NCBI RefSeq assembly: GCF_001625215.2
Contig: NC_030388.2
Coordinates: 23,548,558 to 23,612,557, forward strand
DNA from: Daucus carota subsp. sativus
Taxonomy: Eukaryota > Streptophyta > Magnoliopsida > Apiales > Apiaceae
DNA length: 64,000 nt
Direction of reading: 5' to 3'
The notes under the pieces are model-generated. The model did not search any database and had not been told where the DNA came from. It saw only the letters and a program-made list of their open reading frames with translations. Position 1 is the first letter of the stretch; each line of letters opens with the position of its first letter. Below are positions 35,624 to 48,540 of this stretch, piece by piece. The translations under genes and the position numbers were made by a program.

Positions 35624-35816
35624 CGGTTTTTCTATGGTGTGCCCATGGGCACATGCTAAGCGCGGAAAATTTTATGTTTAGATCATTTTGATTGGCTCAT
35701 TTCTCTTGATAATGGTGGACCCCCCTGCAAATACACCAACCACACCAATCAAAATCTCCCAATTACAAAAATTTCCGCGCTTAGCATGTGCCCATGGGCA
35801 CACACTAGACAAACCG
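35624..35816. mobile_element. Mutator-type miniature element, 193 bp, 9-bp target duplication
   Basis: Nearly perfect inverted arms of about 49 bp, including 'gtgcccatgggcacatgcta' and 'gcgcggaaa'. It is flanked by the 9-bp direct repeat 'tttatataa' at 35615-35623 and 35817-35825. A 9-bp duplication with long terminal repeats fits Mutator-like miniature elements. Confidence 0.85.
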
Positions 35817-36404
35817 TTTATATAAAAGGAAAATGATTCTTTCTTGTAAGCCACGACTGCACTTCGAATTCTTCTACTTTATGGATTAGGCTAATTACAC
35901 TAATTCCCCAGATTGTAAAAGGCTACAAGGTTCCACCTAATCCACACTTTGGATGCAAAGCAAATCCAGCTCAATGGCTGATTAAAAGCACAAACTTATA
36001 TGCACGATGATATATATACCTAATTCTCTTTGAGCAAACCATAAATATACATAATATTCGATCTGGGAAACTTGATCTGGTGGATTACATGTCACATTCA
36101 GCCATTCAGTTTGAGATTGGGACATGATTGATTCTATTAGTAGAAACAATATTGATATATTATGGTGTTATTTGATCACCGGCCTACAGCCTAGACCCTA
36201 CCTCTACGAAAACAAGGGCTCTCGCTGATATACTGGCAGGTTTCTGCGCTGAGAATCGACAATTTAAGCTTGAGTTTTTTTATATAACAAAAGGTAATAA
36301 TACTTCTCAAGAATGTGAAAATCAGTTACATATTTGACATTATTAGGATTTTTTGTTTTTAATTTATAAATTTATAGTTGTTATATACATACAACACATG
36401 GCTT

Positions 36405-36850
36405 CATTGCAAGAAATATCAATGTAAGAAAAGCCGCTAAATTCGACCGGCGGCTAATTTCGACCATTTATGATTGAAAATAAAAATAGTCGAAATTAGC
36501 CGATCAAAATAATTAAAAGCGACTAAAATTGGTTGAATTTAGTAACGGTCGAGAAATGGCGGTCGAATTTATCTTCCAAGTTTTCCCGTCCGCTAATTCG
36601 ATTAAAATTATTTTCATAATTCCCCCGCATTTTCCAATTATTTTTTTTTTTGCAATAGTATCCGACCTTTTCTTAATTTCGATCAGGAATGATCGAAAAA
36701 TGTATTTTTAAATAGTCAACAATATATATTCAACTAGGTCAAGTTGATCAAATGCAGTCGACTGGTTTCAGTCAAATATACATTTTTTCCACCGGTTCTA
36801 GTTGAAAATACATTTTCGACCGTTTCTAGTCAAAAATAGTTGTATAAAAT
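36405..36850. mobile_element. CACTA-type element end (degraded)
   Basis: Starts 'cattgcaagaaatatc', a diverged form of the CACTACAAGAAA terminus. It is followed by many direct and inverted copies of 'ggtcgaaatta'- and 'gccgctaattcga'-like motifs, as in CACTA subterminal regions. The other end is not found. Confidence 0.55.
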
Positions 36851-37479
36851 CAATTGCCCTGGTCTCCTTTCCTTTACGTCCTTAACAGTAGCCTTTCTTT
36901 CCCATATCTGTTCTTCCTTTTACCCTCATTTTCTCATTTTTTGCCTCTTTCCTTCCACCACAAATTCGTGATTGACGCATATGAAATCTTCATAAAATAT
37001 CAAGAAAATACATTTTTTTGTCATTCATGATGTGTGTATATATGTATGTATGTATCTTGTTGACAGAAATGCACTTGCTCGTAACGAGATACATCAATAC
37101 TCCGACGAGTTCTTTTTCATTCAAAAAACTCATTATCTAACTGAAAAACATGAAAATGTCTCCGGAAGTTTAGACAATAATAAAACCTAATGTCCGAAAA
37201 GAGAATGTCCCAACTTGTAAGACCACACTACCTAAAACAAATACAATCCATTAATAACAAAAAATTAATAAGGTATTTAATTATTAAAAACAGTAAAGTC
37301 CGTCAAAAGAAGATAGTTTGGATGAAATAATAAATATTAAAACAATTTGTCAAAAAAAGAAGATAATTATAAAAGAAAACACAAAAAATATATCTAACCA
37401 AAAGGAGACCCTTTGGCTAGATATATAACAAGCTAAATGATTACTAAGAATATAAGTAATAAGAAAAGTATTAAATTAC

Positions 37480-37688
37480 ATATTTATAACTTTTTCATGT
37501 TTTGGGTGCTTTGACCATATAGCAAATATTAATATTTTTGTAATTTTCTTTTCCTGAATAAAAATATAACATAAATATTTTTATTCAGAAAAAGAAAATT
37601 TGAAAAATATTAATTTTAAGCATGTGGTCAAACTTTCTAAAGATGCGTGTAAAAAGTCAAACACACTATATAATAGAACAGGAGGAGT
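37480..37688. mobile_element. Degraded miniature element related to 40035-40246
   Basis: Inverted halves around 'cataaatatttttattcag', with 'tttgaccatatagcaaatat' on the left and 'gtggtcaaactttctaaag' then 'aaaaagtcaaac' on the right, the same core as the laccase intron element. The right end reads 'acaggaggag' then TA; the left end is lost or mutated. Confidence 0.6.
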
Positions 37689-38109
37689 ATTATTTTTTGT
37701 AAGAGATGAGTCGATATTTAAATATTATATGTTTTCAAATTATAATAAAATATGTTGATCGTATTTTTAATAATAGGACTCTAATAATAACATAAATTAT
37801 TAAATAACAATTTATTATTAATTAAAAATTAGTGGATTGAAAATAATAATAAATGTTAATCAAAATTTTGATATTTTTGACTTCAATTCAACTCTGAAAA
37901 ATTCAAAAAATCTTATTTGAAAAAGAGAGAATGAGTATGTATCAAAGTGATACTAGTGCTTAAATTATATACTAAAAGCTATATAAACTGATATCTCATA
38001 TATGAGAAAGAAACCAAAAAATTATTATTAGAAAGAGGTTATTGCTAAGTGTATATAATTTTGAATAAATAGATGGGGTAAGAAAAAGAAATTTAGTTAT
38101 TATAAGATA

Positions 38110-38359
38110 CTCCCTCCGTTTCAATTTACATGTCCACTTTCAAGAAAATTTTTTGTTCCAAATTACTTGTCCACTTCAACTTTCAATGCAAAATCATATT
38201 TCCAAAGTCAATTCCCCTCCACATATCTCTTATTTATATTTCCTAGATCAATCTCACTCCACATATTTTGATCATTTAATGCAATTAATTTGTGAACAAC
38301 CACTTTTCTTAAACTGTGTGATTTTTTTAAAGTGGACATCTAATTTGAAACGGAGGGAG
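38110..38359. mobile_element. Stowaway-like miniature element
   Basis: Ends 'ctccctccgtttcaattta' and 'aatttgaaacggagggag', with TA on both sides. The arms also share 'gtccacttt' / 'aaagtggac'. Confidence 0.85.
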
Positions 38360-39246
38360 TATCTATTCTGCTCAGGAGATATTAGTGTATTAAATTATTC
38401 ACGGAAAAATAGGGTTTGAGTCTGACACCAATCCATAAAAAATGGGCGACATAATTCTGACAACAATTAGAGTCTCGATAATTCTGACACCAATCCACTA
38501 AAACTCTGACACAATTAGAGTCTCGATAATTCTGACTCCAATCCAGTGTAACTGTAAGGCTTTAGCAGTGTTTTGGCTGTATACATCAACCTTTGACTCT
38601 AGATTATAAAAATCAGTGCTATAATCTGTTGTTTGCACATTGAAACTGTTCTTCTAATACAATTTCATAAACTGATGAATTTCACCGAGTAGAACTTGTG
38701 ACTAGACTCTCGGGAAGAATTATAGAGTACGTTAAATGATCAAATTTCTCTTGCGTGTGCTGACTTCGCTTTGAAGAGGTATGCAGCTCTAGAACTAGAG
38801 TGGTTGTGGGGTTTTTATATATGGGCTTTTGACCAATGTACTTGACAAGATCAAGAGAATAGAAGGTCATGATGAATGTGTCTTCGCAGATGAATATTCA
38901 TGCAATTCGAGTATCTTTCTCTGTTGAGAAAAATAAGTCCAAAGTTTAAATATCGATCCACCAAAATATGTAGTAAGAATTAGAATTTGGTTATCTGATG
39001 ATTTTAATCTTTAAAATCATCAAACCTATGATACATTTCTAGACGAAATTATTTTTTGAAATAAATCACTCTAATTTGGAAGACTTGTAGAGCAAGCATT
39101 CATGAAAGTTTTGATCATTTTGATAGCCCAGTTGTTGAACAAACATCTGAATAATTTTACAATGTTTGCCTTCCAATCTGGCCATCTTGCTAAATCAAAA
39201 CCGAATCTGCCAACTTTAAACCACCTTCACAAACAATTTCTTGTGT

Positions 39247-39254
39247 TATAAAAG
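39247..39254 (+). promoter_or_regulatory. Probable TATA box of the laccase gene
   Basis: 'tataaaag' lies 74 bp upstream of the laccase ATG, a usual distance for a plant gene with a short leader. Confidence 0.55.
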
Positions 39255-39327
39255 TAAATCCCATCTCTCACTGTCTAACACGACCTAATCACTTAATTAG
39301 CCCCAATTCACTAAAACTGAGCAAAAC

Positions 39328-41864
39328 ATGGAGGCTATGAGCTCCAGCCTATTGCACTCTTTCTTCTTCCTAAGCTTGTTGTTTTCACTCGCCAATGCGG
39401 TCCCAAGAATTCACTACCATGACTTCATTGTACGTCCTAGTTTCATTTTTTGATTGTTTTTTTTTAAATTTCTTATTCGGTACTAATTAAGGGAATGTTG
39501 GGCTTGTAATAGGTTCAATCAACCCCAGTGAAGAGATTGTGCAATACTCACAGCTCCATTACTGTGAATGGGCAATTTCCAGGACCGACCTTGGAAGTAA
39601 ACAACGGTGACACTCTTGTCGTGAAAGTTGTTAACAGGGCTCGATACAATGTCACCATTCACTGGTAAGTGCTTCAATGCACGGTCTTAGAAGATTTGAA
39701 GTCTCTTAAGAGAATGTAACTTTTTTTTAAACTAGATTTGAGCATGTTGTGATAAAATTGCAGGCATGGGATTCGACAAATCAGGACAGGATGGGCGGAT
39801 GGACCCGAATTTGTGACACAATGCCCCATTAGACCAGGGGGGAGTTACAAGTACCGGTTTACTGTACAAGGGCAGGAAGGGACACTATGGTGGCATGCAC
39901 ACAGTTCATGGCTTAGAGCCACTGTCTATGGAGCTCTCATTATTCATCCGAAAGAAGGAAATTCCTATCCATTCCCAAAGCCAAAGCGCCAAACACCCTT
40001 ACTTCTTGGTACTTTTCCACTTCTTAGTATTCTACTCCCTCTGTTTATATAAGTCGTTTGACTTTTACCGTGCTTTAACCATATAGCAAAAATTAATATT
40101 TTTGTTAATTCTCTGAATAGAAATATAACATAAATATTTTTATTTAGAAAAGGAAAATTTCAAGAACACCAGTTTTAGATATATGGTCAAATCTCCTAGA
40201 GATACGTGTAAAAAGTCAAACGACTTATATAATGGACGAGATCGAGTAGTAACAAAATAGTTCAATTCGAGAAATTTCTCTCAGTCAATTGATGTACGTA
40301 TAATGACTCTTATACTAATGATCAGGTGAATGGTGGGATGCAAACCCGATCGACGTTATTAGAGAAGCCACAAGAACTGGTGGAGCTCCTAATGTGTCTG
40401 ATGCATATACCATCAATGGCCAACCGGGTGACCTCTACAATTGCTCTAGTAAAGGTTTGTTTCGATAACTTCAAATATTCGGCCAACTAATATCAATTTT
40501 CTCATGAAACAATCTGCTAATTAATCACAACTTTTACCCTAACAGAAACTGTGATAGTTCCAGTAGATTCAGGGGAAACCAACCTTCTGCGAGTCATCAA
40601 CTCAGCACTAAACCAACAACTATTTTTCAGCATCGCGAACCACAAAATGACTGTTGTTGGAGCTGATGCTTCCTATGTTAAACCCTTCACTACAAACACA
40701 CTTATGCTCGGACCAGGACAAACAACTGATGTACTAATAACAGGTGATCAAATACCGGCTCGATACTACATTGCAGCACGTGCCTACGCCAGTGCACAAA
40801 ATGCACCTTTTGACAACACGACCACCACAGCCATTCTTGAATACAAAAGTGCACCTTGTCCTGCAAAAGGCGCCTCCATTAGGCCTGTCTTGCCTTCTCT
40901 TCCCGCGTTTAATGACACCGCGACAGCCACAGCATTCTCCACCAGCTTCAGAAGCCCGGGAAAAGTTGAAGTGCCTAAAGAGATCGATGAGAGCCTCTTC
41001 TTTACAGTTGGTTTAGGCCTCAACAGATGCCCCTCAGGTGCCATGTCTAGTACATGTCAAGCTCCAAACGGAACACGCTTCACAGCGAGCATGAACAATG
41101 TTTCATTTGTGCTACCATCAAGCTTTTCCCTTTTAGAAGCACATCATCAAGGAATTCCAGGTGTCTTCACTACTGATTTTCCAGCAGCTCCACCTGTGAA
41201 ATTCGATTACACCGGCAATGTCAGTAGCTCATTGTGGCAGCCTACTCGGGGAACTAAAGTGTACAGGTTAGAGTATGGATCCAAAGTGCAAGTAGTATTA
41301 CAGGGGACAAGTATAGTCACAGCTGAAAATCACCCAATTCATCTCCATGGATACGACTTTTATGTGATAGCAGAGGGATTCGGAAACTTCAATCCTGAAA
41401 CAGATACATCCAAATTTAATCTGGATGATCCACCTCTTCGTAACACAGTTAGTCTACCGCTCAAAGGATGGGCTGTCATAAGATTTGTTGCTGACAATCC
41501 TGGTAAGAATTACTCCTCAGTACGTCCCAACCATTTCTGTACGGTTTACTCCAATTCTTTACATTTCAAAATTTACTAAATATAGTCCATGAGTCCTATC
41601 ACTTTCCCACTTTTCCTCTCTTTACGCACTAATTTTACTCCACTGTCAATTTCTGTAATATTATAATTATCTACAGCATTAAATAATAAAAAAATAACAA
41701 TTTTTGTAATATTTTAATTATTTGGTGTGACAGGAGTTTGGATCATGCATTGTCACTTGGATGTTCACATAAGTTGGGGTTTAGCTATGGCTTTCTTGGT
41801 TGACAATGGAGTTGGGGAACTAGAATCGCTGGAGCATGCTCCTGAAGATTTGCCTCTTTGCTAA
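39328..41864 (+). CDS. Laccase (multicopper oxidase)
   Basis: Six exons: 39328-39429, 39513-39664, 39764-40008, 40326-40454, 40546-41502, 41734-41864, giving 571 aa, the usual laccase length. A signal peptide (about 24 residues, ending SLANA) sends it to the apoplast. All four copper ligand motifs are present: [39 protein letters not shown] and [14 protein letters not shown], followed by the axial-ligand region (AMAF). Many N-glycosylation sites (NVT, NDT, NGT, NVS). Plant laccases oxidise phenolics using oxygen and take part in lignin polymerisation, phenolic turnover or wounding responses; which one applies here is not visible. Exon 5 carries most of the cupredoxin 2 and 3 region. Intron 3 contains a Stowaway-like element. 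The frame and splice sites are clean. Confidence 0.95.
40035..40246. mobile_element. Stowaway-like miniature element in laccase intron 3
   Basis: Left 'ctccctctgtttatataagt' and right 'acttatataatggacgagat' arms are inverted, both flanked by TA. The interior core is shared with 37480-37688. Confidence 0.8.
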
Positions 41865-42438
41865 TAATCACAGGCTCACTGCTCATGCATTCATGCTGTT
41901 GGCTTAATAAGGCCTATGTTAGTTGAGCCATATTGGGGCTCTTTCCTTCTTAATTTCCAGTAATCTGTATTTTTGGTAGGCAAACAAACAAGTCAATAAA
42001 TATTAATATGAAATTTTTTTGCTATATAACATATTATTATATTGTATTTTCATATTTGAAATATGAAATCATAAAATTACTTTTATTTCATACATACTTT
42101 GCACATCTATTTATATGCAATTCCAAAGAGCTGATCATCTGTGAATAAAAATTTATAGTTGTTTGTCCTCATAATGTAGCGATGCTAAACATTATCTAAT
42201 ACTATGGATATTGGATAAGGTAACTTTTGCAAAATGTGTAAATGAAAATAAATCAAATAATCAAAAACATTACTTAGTTGTTTCTAATAATTTTTTTTTA
42301 AATAATTAAAATAATATTATTCATATATTATTATACAATTGAAATTTTATGTTATATCAATATAATATTTGATATTTAATATAAAATCCTAAATTATGAG
42401 CCATTTTCAAATTAAGAGCTTGTGTGTTGGAGCATTTA

Positions 42439-42913
42439 GAGCATTTCCAATGAAACTCTTAAACAAGCTCTTAAGTTCTATCTTTAATTTAAAGAGCAAA
42501 TCAAAAAATTGTGCTCCAATGAGTTCCTAGACTAGAAGTTCTTTAAAGATTTAAGAGTCTATTATCTCTCTTCTCTTTTAAGGAGCATCTTATAGCTCTT
42601 AACTTCTTTCCGTCAAAAAAAAAATAGCTCTTAACTTCTTATTCATGAATATTATATTAATTTTTTACCCACTTCACATCCAACCTTTCTCTCTTTTCAC
42701 TATTCTCTCTCATTTATACGAATAAAACCCGCTTCACATCCAACCTTTCTCTCTTTTGACTATTCTCTCTCATTTATATGAATAAAATATGAATAGAGAG
42801 TAGGTATAAAAAAAAGGATCAGAGTTGTCATCATTTTTAATGTCCTAACTCATTAAGAGCCACATATTATATAATATTTTAAAAAGTGATTTCATAGCAC
42901 ATTGAAGATGCTC
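42439..42913. mobile_element. Tourist-like miniature element, 475 bp
   Basis: Ends 'gagcatttccaatg' and 'cattgaagatgctc' are inverted, and both sides are flanked by TTA (42436-42438 and 42914-42916). It contains a 60-bp tandem duplication (42668-42727 and 42728-42787). Confidence 0.8.
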
Positions 42914-43707
42914 TTAGTACTAGAGCATTTGTGACTTCACGACAAATAACTTTGGGTATCAGTGTCTAAGGAACAGAAGGACATCACTTTTTGAAAAATA
43001 TTTGTAAAAATACCATACTGAAGGATGTAATTTCAGTTAATTGTCCGAGTTTGCGAATATAGTTAAATGTGGTTACAACAGGTTACATACAATATTTTTA
43101 CGAATATTTTTAAAATTTTGGTATATATTTTTGCAAATATATTAACAAGATGTAGTATTTTTGCAAATATATTTTGAACTGGGATATTTATGAGAAAACC
43201 CCTTTATAATTTTGTTTTAAGTATATATATATGTGTGTGGGGGGGGGGGTAATAAATTTGCATATCAAGATGTATTCTCAAATTTCAAATATTTAATTTA
43301 AATTTTATTTATTATTAAAAGTTTTCTATATAGCTAAGTTTATCAAATAATTTAATAATATATAAATACAATTTACTATATAACTTATAAATTTATATTT
43401 ACCGAACACTCTATTTGTAAATAAACTTATCCAAATATTTGAATAACTTAAAAAAATCTATAAATATGGACTAATCTCTTTTATAAGCTATTTATTATTT
43501 AAAATATAATGAATAATTTCTTTAAATATAAACCAAACTCACATAATTTTATCAAGGATGTTGATTGAGGAGTTTATGACCCACAAACCTTTTAATGTGT
43601 GTGACTCTTGGTTAAAAAATTTATATAGTAACCTAGCTAAGAAAACTCAGGTCGTTTAAAACTTTTTAGCTTTCTTGGATACTGTGCTTTTGATTTAAAA
43701 ACTTGTA

Positions 43708-43966
43708 CTCCCTCCGTCTCTTAATACTTTTCCTGTTTCTCCTTTTCACGCTTGCCAACACACTATTTTGATCATTAATATCTTTAATTTCGTATCAATA
43801 TTAAATATAAAAACTTCACCGTATTAAAGTATTCATAAATACGAATCCAACAAGATCACTCATGACTATATTTAGTCTTATAGATTAGATGTAAATGAGT
43901 AATTTGTCTCATGTTATGAACAGTCCCGACATATCAAATGAGAAAAGCTTTTAGAGACGGAGGGAG
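43708..43966. mobile_element. Stowaway-like miniature element
   Basis: Ends 'ctccctccgtctcttaatac' and 'agagacggagggag' with TA on both sides. Confidence 0.85.
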
Positions 43967-45209
43967 TAATATTTTTATTCATATAAGAGAGCTCAGATGA
44001 CGTCAAAACTTTTGGAGGCAAGTATGTGTTGTGTTTGTGTATGTTCGTACTAGTTTCCTCGAACTGCACGGAGTATTCATCGTTATATCTCCACCGCATG
44101 ATACTTCAAGGGCAAACATTTAGTGACGTTGTGCATGGGTTTGTCCGACACGTGGCAGCTAGACATGCACGTGAATAGGCATGCACGACCGTAAGTATTC
44201 TAGATCTTCCATTTTAAAATGATAAATCAGGATTATATTAAATTCATCAGGGGAGAGTTCCTTCAAGATGAAGGTGAAAGAACCATAATTGGTTACATTG
44301 AATACCCATGAGTGTAAAAGGGTAGACTTTTTATTTTCAAGACTAATATTGAACTAAATTGAATTTTGAGGATCACTAGTCATGAAAAACTCTCTTTTTG
44401 TCTTTGTTATATAGTATTTCATATCATTATTTACTAAATCAATTATAAATTGGTTAAGTATATATTTAATTCCGAATACACAGGTTCGACTCCCGAAGGG
44501 AGCAATATTTGTGATTATGCTTCCGGGACCAACTACTACGTGAGCTCGTGGGTGTGCGCACTCGAATGGTAGCGCTGCGATCAGTTTTTGTATACTCATT
44601 TCTTTTCATTTTATTGTCTTAATTGTAGAAAAAGAAAAGTTCATAATATAATTTGTTCTCTTATTTACCCAATATAAATTTTATACAAGTTATCGTATTA
44701 ATTATTATTTACTAATGCCACCTTTATAAATGGAAAAATATTAGGTATACTCCAAAAAATTATGCCAAATATAATATTTTTTCAAAATGATATGTCGCAG
44801 TCTAGCTTCATCCACTCCAATAATAATGAGACTCCTTGTAATACGTCAATCACCCAATTGCAATTTTCCACATGCAAATGAGTGTTGAGTTTAAGTATTA
44901 ATGGGTCTAAATTAGTATGAAATAACATGATCATTGAAATGAGTGTAAATCATTGATATGAGATGTTTTAATTTGACTATTATATGAATACATAACTCAT
45001 TTCATTCAAAATTTAACGCATATCATTTTATAAAAAAGAATTGTATTCCATTTTATGCCCGAAACAAATTCGGAGGAGAAGGAAATGATGCAGGGTACAT
45101 AGACCGCCTTGGGGAAAATGCAAGAACCCATGAGAGTCTAGGGTAAGTTGACAGACACGTCACTCCTGTGGCTCCCCCTCCAAATTTGTCCATATTTTAT
45201 GAACAGCCC

Positions 45210-45215
45210 ATATAT
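45210..45215 (+). promoter_or_regulatory. Probable TATA box of the DREB2-like gene
   Basis: 'tatata' lies about 115 bp upstream of the proposed 5'UTR intron and 303 bp upstream of the ATG. Confidence 0.4.
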
Positions 45216-45326
45216 ACCTCAAGTACAACCTAGAGCCACGAAGCCTCAACCATTTCAGTGTTAGAAAACTTACACTATCTCGTCTCATTCCATTCACAAA
45301 GTTACACAATCCTCGGTAACTGAAAG

Positions 45327-45502
45327 GTGCGTGTTTTTGTATTTATTATCTGTACTCCTATGTGATATTGTTAGGGCACTGTATAGTAAAGGCCAGAGTA
45401 AATGGTCTGGTCTCTTTCAATATTTTAGTTAGTAGAATCCAGAGATTTTGTATCAATCTATGAGTAGTTTTTGTATTAATTGAAACTCATGTGAAGTTGC
45501 AG
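45327..45502 (+). other. 5'UTR intron of the DREB2-like gene
   Basis: Donor 'gaaag|gtgcgt' and acceptor 'gttgcag' 10 bp before the ATG at 45513. A leader intron at this place is usual for DREB2A-type genes. Confidence 0.65.
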
Positions 45503-45512
45503 AAACTTTGAG

Positions 45513-46472
45513 ATGGCTTATAGTGGTGAAGGCTCTAGCTCTCATATTCATTATCACTCCATTGTGCAAGAGAACAAGTCCGGATTCAAGCGCACGGATG
45601 TCGCAGAGACTATTGCTAAGTGGAGGGCTTCCAATGATGAACTGAATGCTTTATATGGTGCGGGTATTCGAGGACCTAGAGTCCCTGGCATAGGATCAAA
45701 GAAAGGTTGTATGAAAGGTAAGGGAGGACCGCACAATGGATGCGTCGGATATAGAGGTGTTCGACAAAGGACTTGGGGGAAATGGGTGGCTGAGATTCGA
45801 GAACCAAACAGGAATAAGAGGATCTGGCTTGGTACCTATGAAACTGCTGAAGAAGCGGCTGAAGCTTATGATAGAGCTGCCCTTGCTATGTATGGAACTT
45901 CTGCACGAATTAATAACGTGGAGGGGTACAATTTATTGAACCAATCTTCTATTGGATTGCCTTCAATTGCTAGTATGTATGCGGCCTCACAAGACGGGAG
46001 GTCAGACTTTGGTGGTTCATATGATGGATATGGTGGCTGGGACGATCTTGTAATAGTAGACAGTAGTGTGCCATTTTTGACAGCCGAGGGTATGGCGATA
46101 GAGGCACCCAAGGAGTTTGCAGTAAGCAACAAAGACGGAAATGGAGAAGAAGAACCAGAACAAGAATTAAGTTTGTCGGACATAGAGGATATATTGAATA
46201 TCTTGTATTCCAGTACAGATACTGATGGCTCCGGCCCCAAACCTTTTGTAGAGAATCAGGGGAGTGAAGTTTGTCACATGGAGCCAAATGTTGAAAACGT
46301 AGTGTACCCTGCCGCAATATCTGAGCAGCTAATTAACAATAATGCAGATGCCACAGGACTACTCCATGGCAATAGCGAATTTGATTTTCTGAAACCAGGC
46401 CGGCAAGAAGATCTGAATTATTCCTTGGATGAAATGGGGATGCTCGAGTTCTACTACAACATGGAGGGCTGA
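45513..46472 (+). CDS. AP2/ERF transcription factor, DREB2-like (A-2 group)
   Basis: Single coding exon, 319 aa. The AP2 domain lies at about residues 79-136 ([39 protein letters not shown]). The Val and Glu at the DREB-defining positions of the beta-sheet (WVAEIREP) fit DRE/CRT binding. Before it comes [13 protein letters not shown], the motif typical of the DREB2 group, overlapping a nuclear-localisation-like basic patch. The C-terminus is acidic ([20 protein letters not shown], and the final DEMGMLEFY), likely an activation domain. DREB2 factors drive drought-, salt- and heat-responsive genes. A PEST-like Ser/Thr-rich segment (SSTDTDGSG) sits late in the protein rather than just after the AP2 domain. 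The frame is intact and the gene is probably functional. Confidence 0.93.
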   Translation: MAYSGEGSSSHIHYHSIVQENKSGFKRTDVAETIAKWRASNDELNALYGAGIRGPRVPGIGSKKGCMKGKGGPHNGCVGYRGVRQRTWGKWVAEIREPNRNKRIWLGTYETAEEAAEAYDRAALAMYGTSARINNVEGYNLLNQSSIGLPSIASMYAASQDGRSDFGGSYDGYGGWDDLVIVDSSVPFLTAEGMAIEAPKEFAVSNKDGNGEEEPEQELSLSDIEDILNILYSSTDTDGSGPKPFVENQGSEVCHMEPNVENVVYPAAISEQLINNNADATGLLHGNSEFDFLKPGRQEDLNYSLDEMGMLEFYYNMEG

Positions 46473-47153
46473 AGTACGTCGGTTCTTGTAGCTACCAAAA
46501 TGCTGCCGGAGATGATAATTACTAATTACTAATGAATCAGTGGCTCTTTGATTGTCTTTCTTTTAGATGTCTGTTTAATCTTTGTTATGAGTGTAATATG
46601 CTAAATGACTTTGGTACGGTGGAATGAAGTACTAGTGTGTTTTGGTTGTGAGCTAGCCCAACTAGTGTCAAATAGCTGCGGCTATAAATGATGTAGTAGT
46701 TGTCACCAGGTTAGAACTTTGAGTGTGACTAGAGTCATGTGTTGCTATGTCTCCGTCTCTAATATCCTATGTATTTCTATGGTCAATGAAACATCTTCAG
46801 TTGCTTCACTCGGATCAGTCGGATGGATAGACATATTGACTCGAATATTATACTCACTCCTCCATTATGTCTGATCTCGGGCTTGGAGATCCTTATCTCA
46901 CCCCAAACAAGAGGCAAGAGGCGTGAACATTAAAATAAAGATTTAAATGTTTAGTTTTCGGATGTTGATGTTACTTAATCCCGGAGAGAATTGACGGAAG
47001 ATATTCTATATTTAGATAGCATGTTGAAAGTAAAACTCACAAAACGGTGAAATATGAAAATATCATTACTCCGTTAATAAAATAACTACTTATAGTTGTA
47101 GGTAATCATTACGTTTGGCTAAATAACGGAAGTATGTACTAAATTTTCATGTA
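46473..47153. other. 3' flank of the DREB2-like gene
   Basis: Probable 3' untranslated sequence followed by AT-rich spacer; nothing else recognised. Confidence 0.5.
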
Positions 47154-47825
47154 TCTATATTATTATTATACTATAAAAAGCCAACATGGGTATAATTTGT
47201 AGTCGTACAGAATTTTGGTTTGGTACTCTCCTCTAAAACTAAAAGTCTACATGTAGATATCTATCAAACAATTTCATATACTAAAAACACTCTTTATGTA
47301 TATTAATATCTTTTTAAATATAATTTATAATTAGTTGAATAAAGGTGAAAACTACTGTTAATAACATATATTAATATTAAAAAAATACTTATAAATAAAT
47401 GTATAACTAATTATAAATATACAATTTTGAATATCCTTTGTCTAAAATACATATAAATAATTGAAGACGCTACTTTTTAATTATAACGTATTCTACTAGA
47501 AATTTAACTCCAACGTGTTCAAATTCATTACAAACACGAACCATTACGTAACATATGACGATATATGAGATACGAAAAATTTGATTTAAAATTAATTGAA
47601 TAATAAACTGTCACATATTAATATCAGAAAAATATTTATCAAATAGATAATAAATTGTAAAAGCTAAATTTCAGTTAGAAGATATATAATTAGTTGGTTA
47701 ATATAATTTAATTAAAATCCAATTTATTAATACTAAAATACTAATAAGATGGTGTTAAGATCTAAATTATAATTAATAAATATGAATTATATACCCGCCC
47801 GTGCTTTGCACGGGTTAAAGGCTAG
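47154..47825 (+). mobile_element. Non-autonomous Helitron (672 bp)
   Basis: Begins TC ('tctatattattattatac') after A. It ends with the hairpin 'cccgtgctttgcacggg', a short spacer and CTAG, followed by T at 47826. It belongs to the same family as 1273-1694, sharing 'cagaattttggtttggt', 'ctacatgtaga' and the 3' end. No coding sequence. Confidence 0.85.
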
Positions 47826-48323
47826 TTTATTATAATAATGAAATAATATATATTATTTATAATATTTATAAATAATAAATTATTATTTTAAAATATATAT
47901 CAATAACACTAATATAATTAATCTTATCAGGCAATTCAACAGATACTAGTCTATAACTAATTTATATCAGTATAGCTAAACAATCTAATCTAGTGGTATT
48001 TTTCTCACTTTGGTCATTCAATACCACTCCATCCCTTCCATCATTTATATATTCTACACATTCTTTTTCCCTTTCTCAATTATTTACATTTTAAAATCTT
48101 TTAGAAATAATAAATATATATAATATTAAACTAATCTCACCCACTATTTTCATCAACTTTCCCAATCTTTCAATTAAATATTAAGTGATCCCCGCTTTAC
48201 TCGTTTTCTTTGCTCTTTCATGTTATTTTTATTATGTTTATACGGTCACAAGTATATATTTAATATAAAATTAAATCAGCAATTTTAAAATGTAAAAAAT
48301 TAATATTTTAAATTAATTAGAAT

Positions 48324-48540
48324 GATTGATGCCATGAAGCCGGGATATGTGGACAACTTGAATTGATGTCATGTGTCTAGATGATGCATATATTTACCTA
48401 AACTCAGGTATGTGGATAACTCGAATTAATGTCACGTGTTTGGATGATGCATACGTTTATCTAGGCTCGGATACCTGGACAACTCAAATTGATGCCATGT
48501 GTTTAGATGATGCATAGATTTACCTACGTCGTATACCCGT
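48324..48540. repeat. 63-bp tandem repeat, about 3.4 copies
   Basis: Units start at 48362, 48425 and 48488 (period 63), each beginning 'att(g/a)atg(t/c)ca(t/c)gtgt' and containing 'gatgatgcata'. A partial, more diverged unit precedes at 48324. Confidence 0.85.

Larger units (their letters stand above)
41865..45209. other. Intergenic between laccase and DREB2-like gene
   Basis: No gene recognised. It holds a Tourist-like element (42439-42913), a G-run (43239-43248) and a Stowaway-like element (43708-43966). The phrase 'ggttcgactcccgaaggga' near 44482 looks like a T-arm, but no tRNA cloverleaf surrounds it. Confidence 0.6.

Noticed and set aside
44480-44600. 'ggttcgactcccgaagggag' looks like a tRNA T-arm
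   Set aside because: No acceptor stem, D-arm or anticodon arm could be fitted on either strand; likely part of an unnamed repeat.
45554-46317. Several antisense open frames inside the DREB2-like gene
   Set aside because: Shadows of the coding sequence; no start context, no homology and no splice signals.
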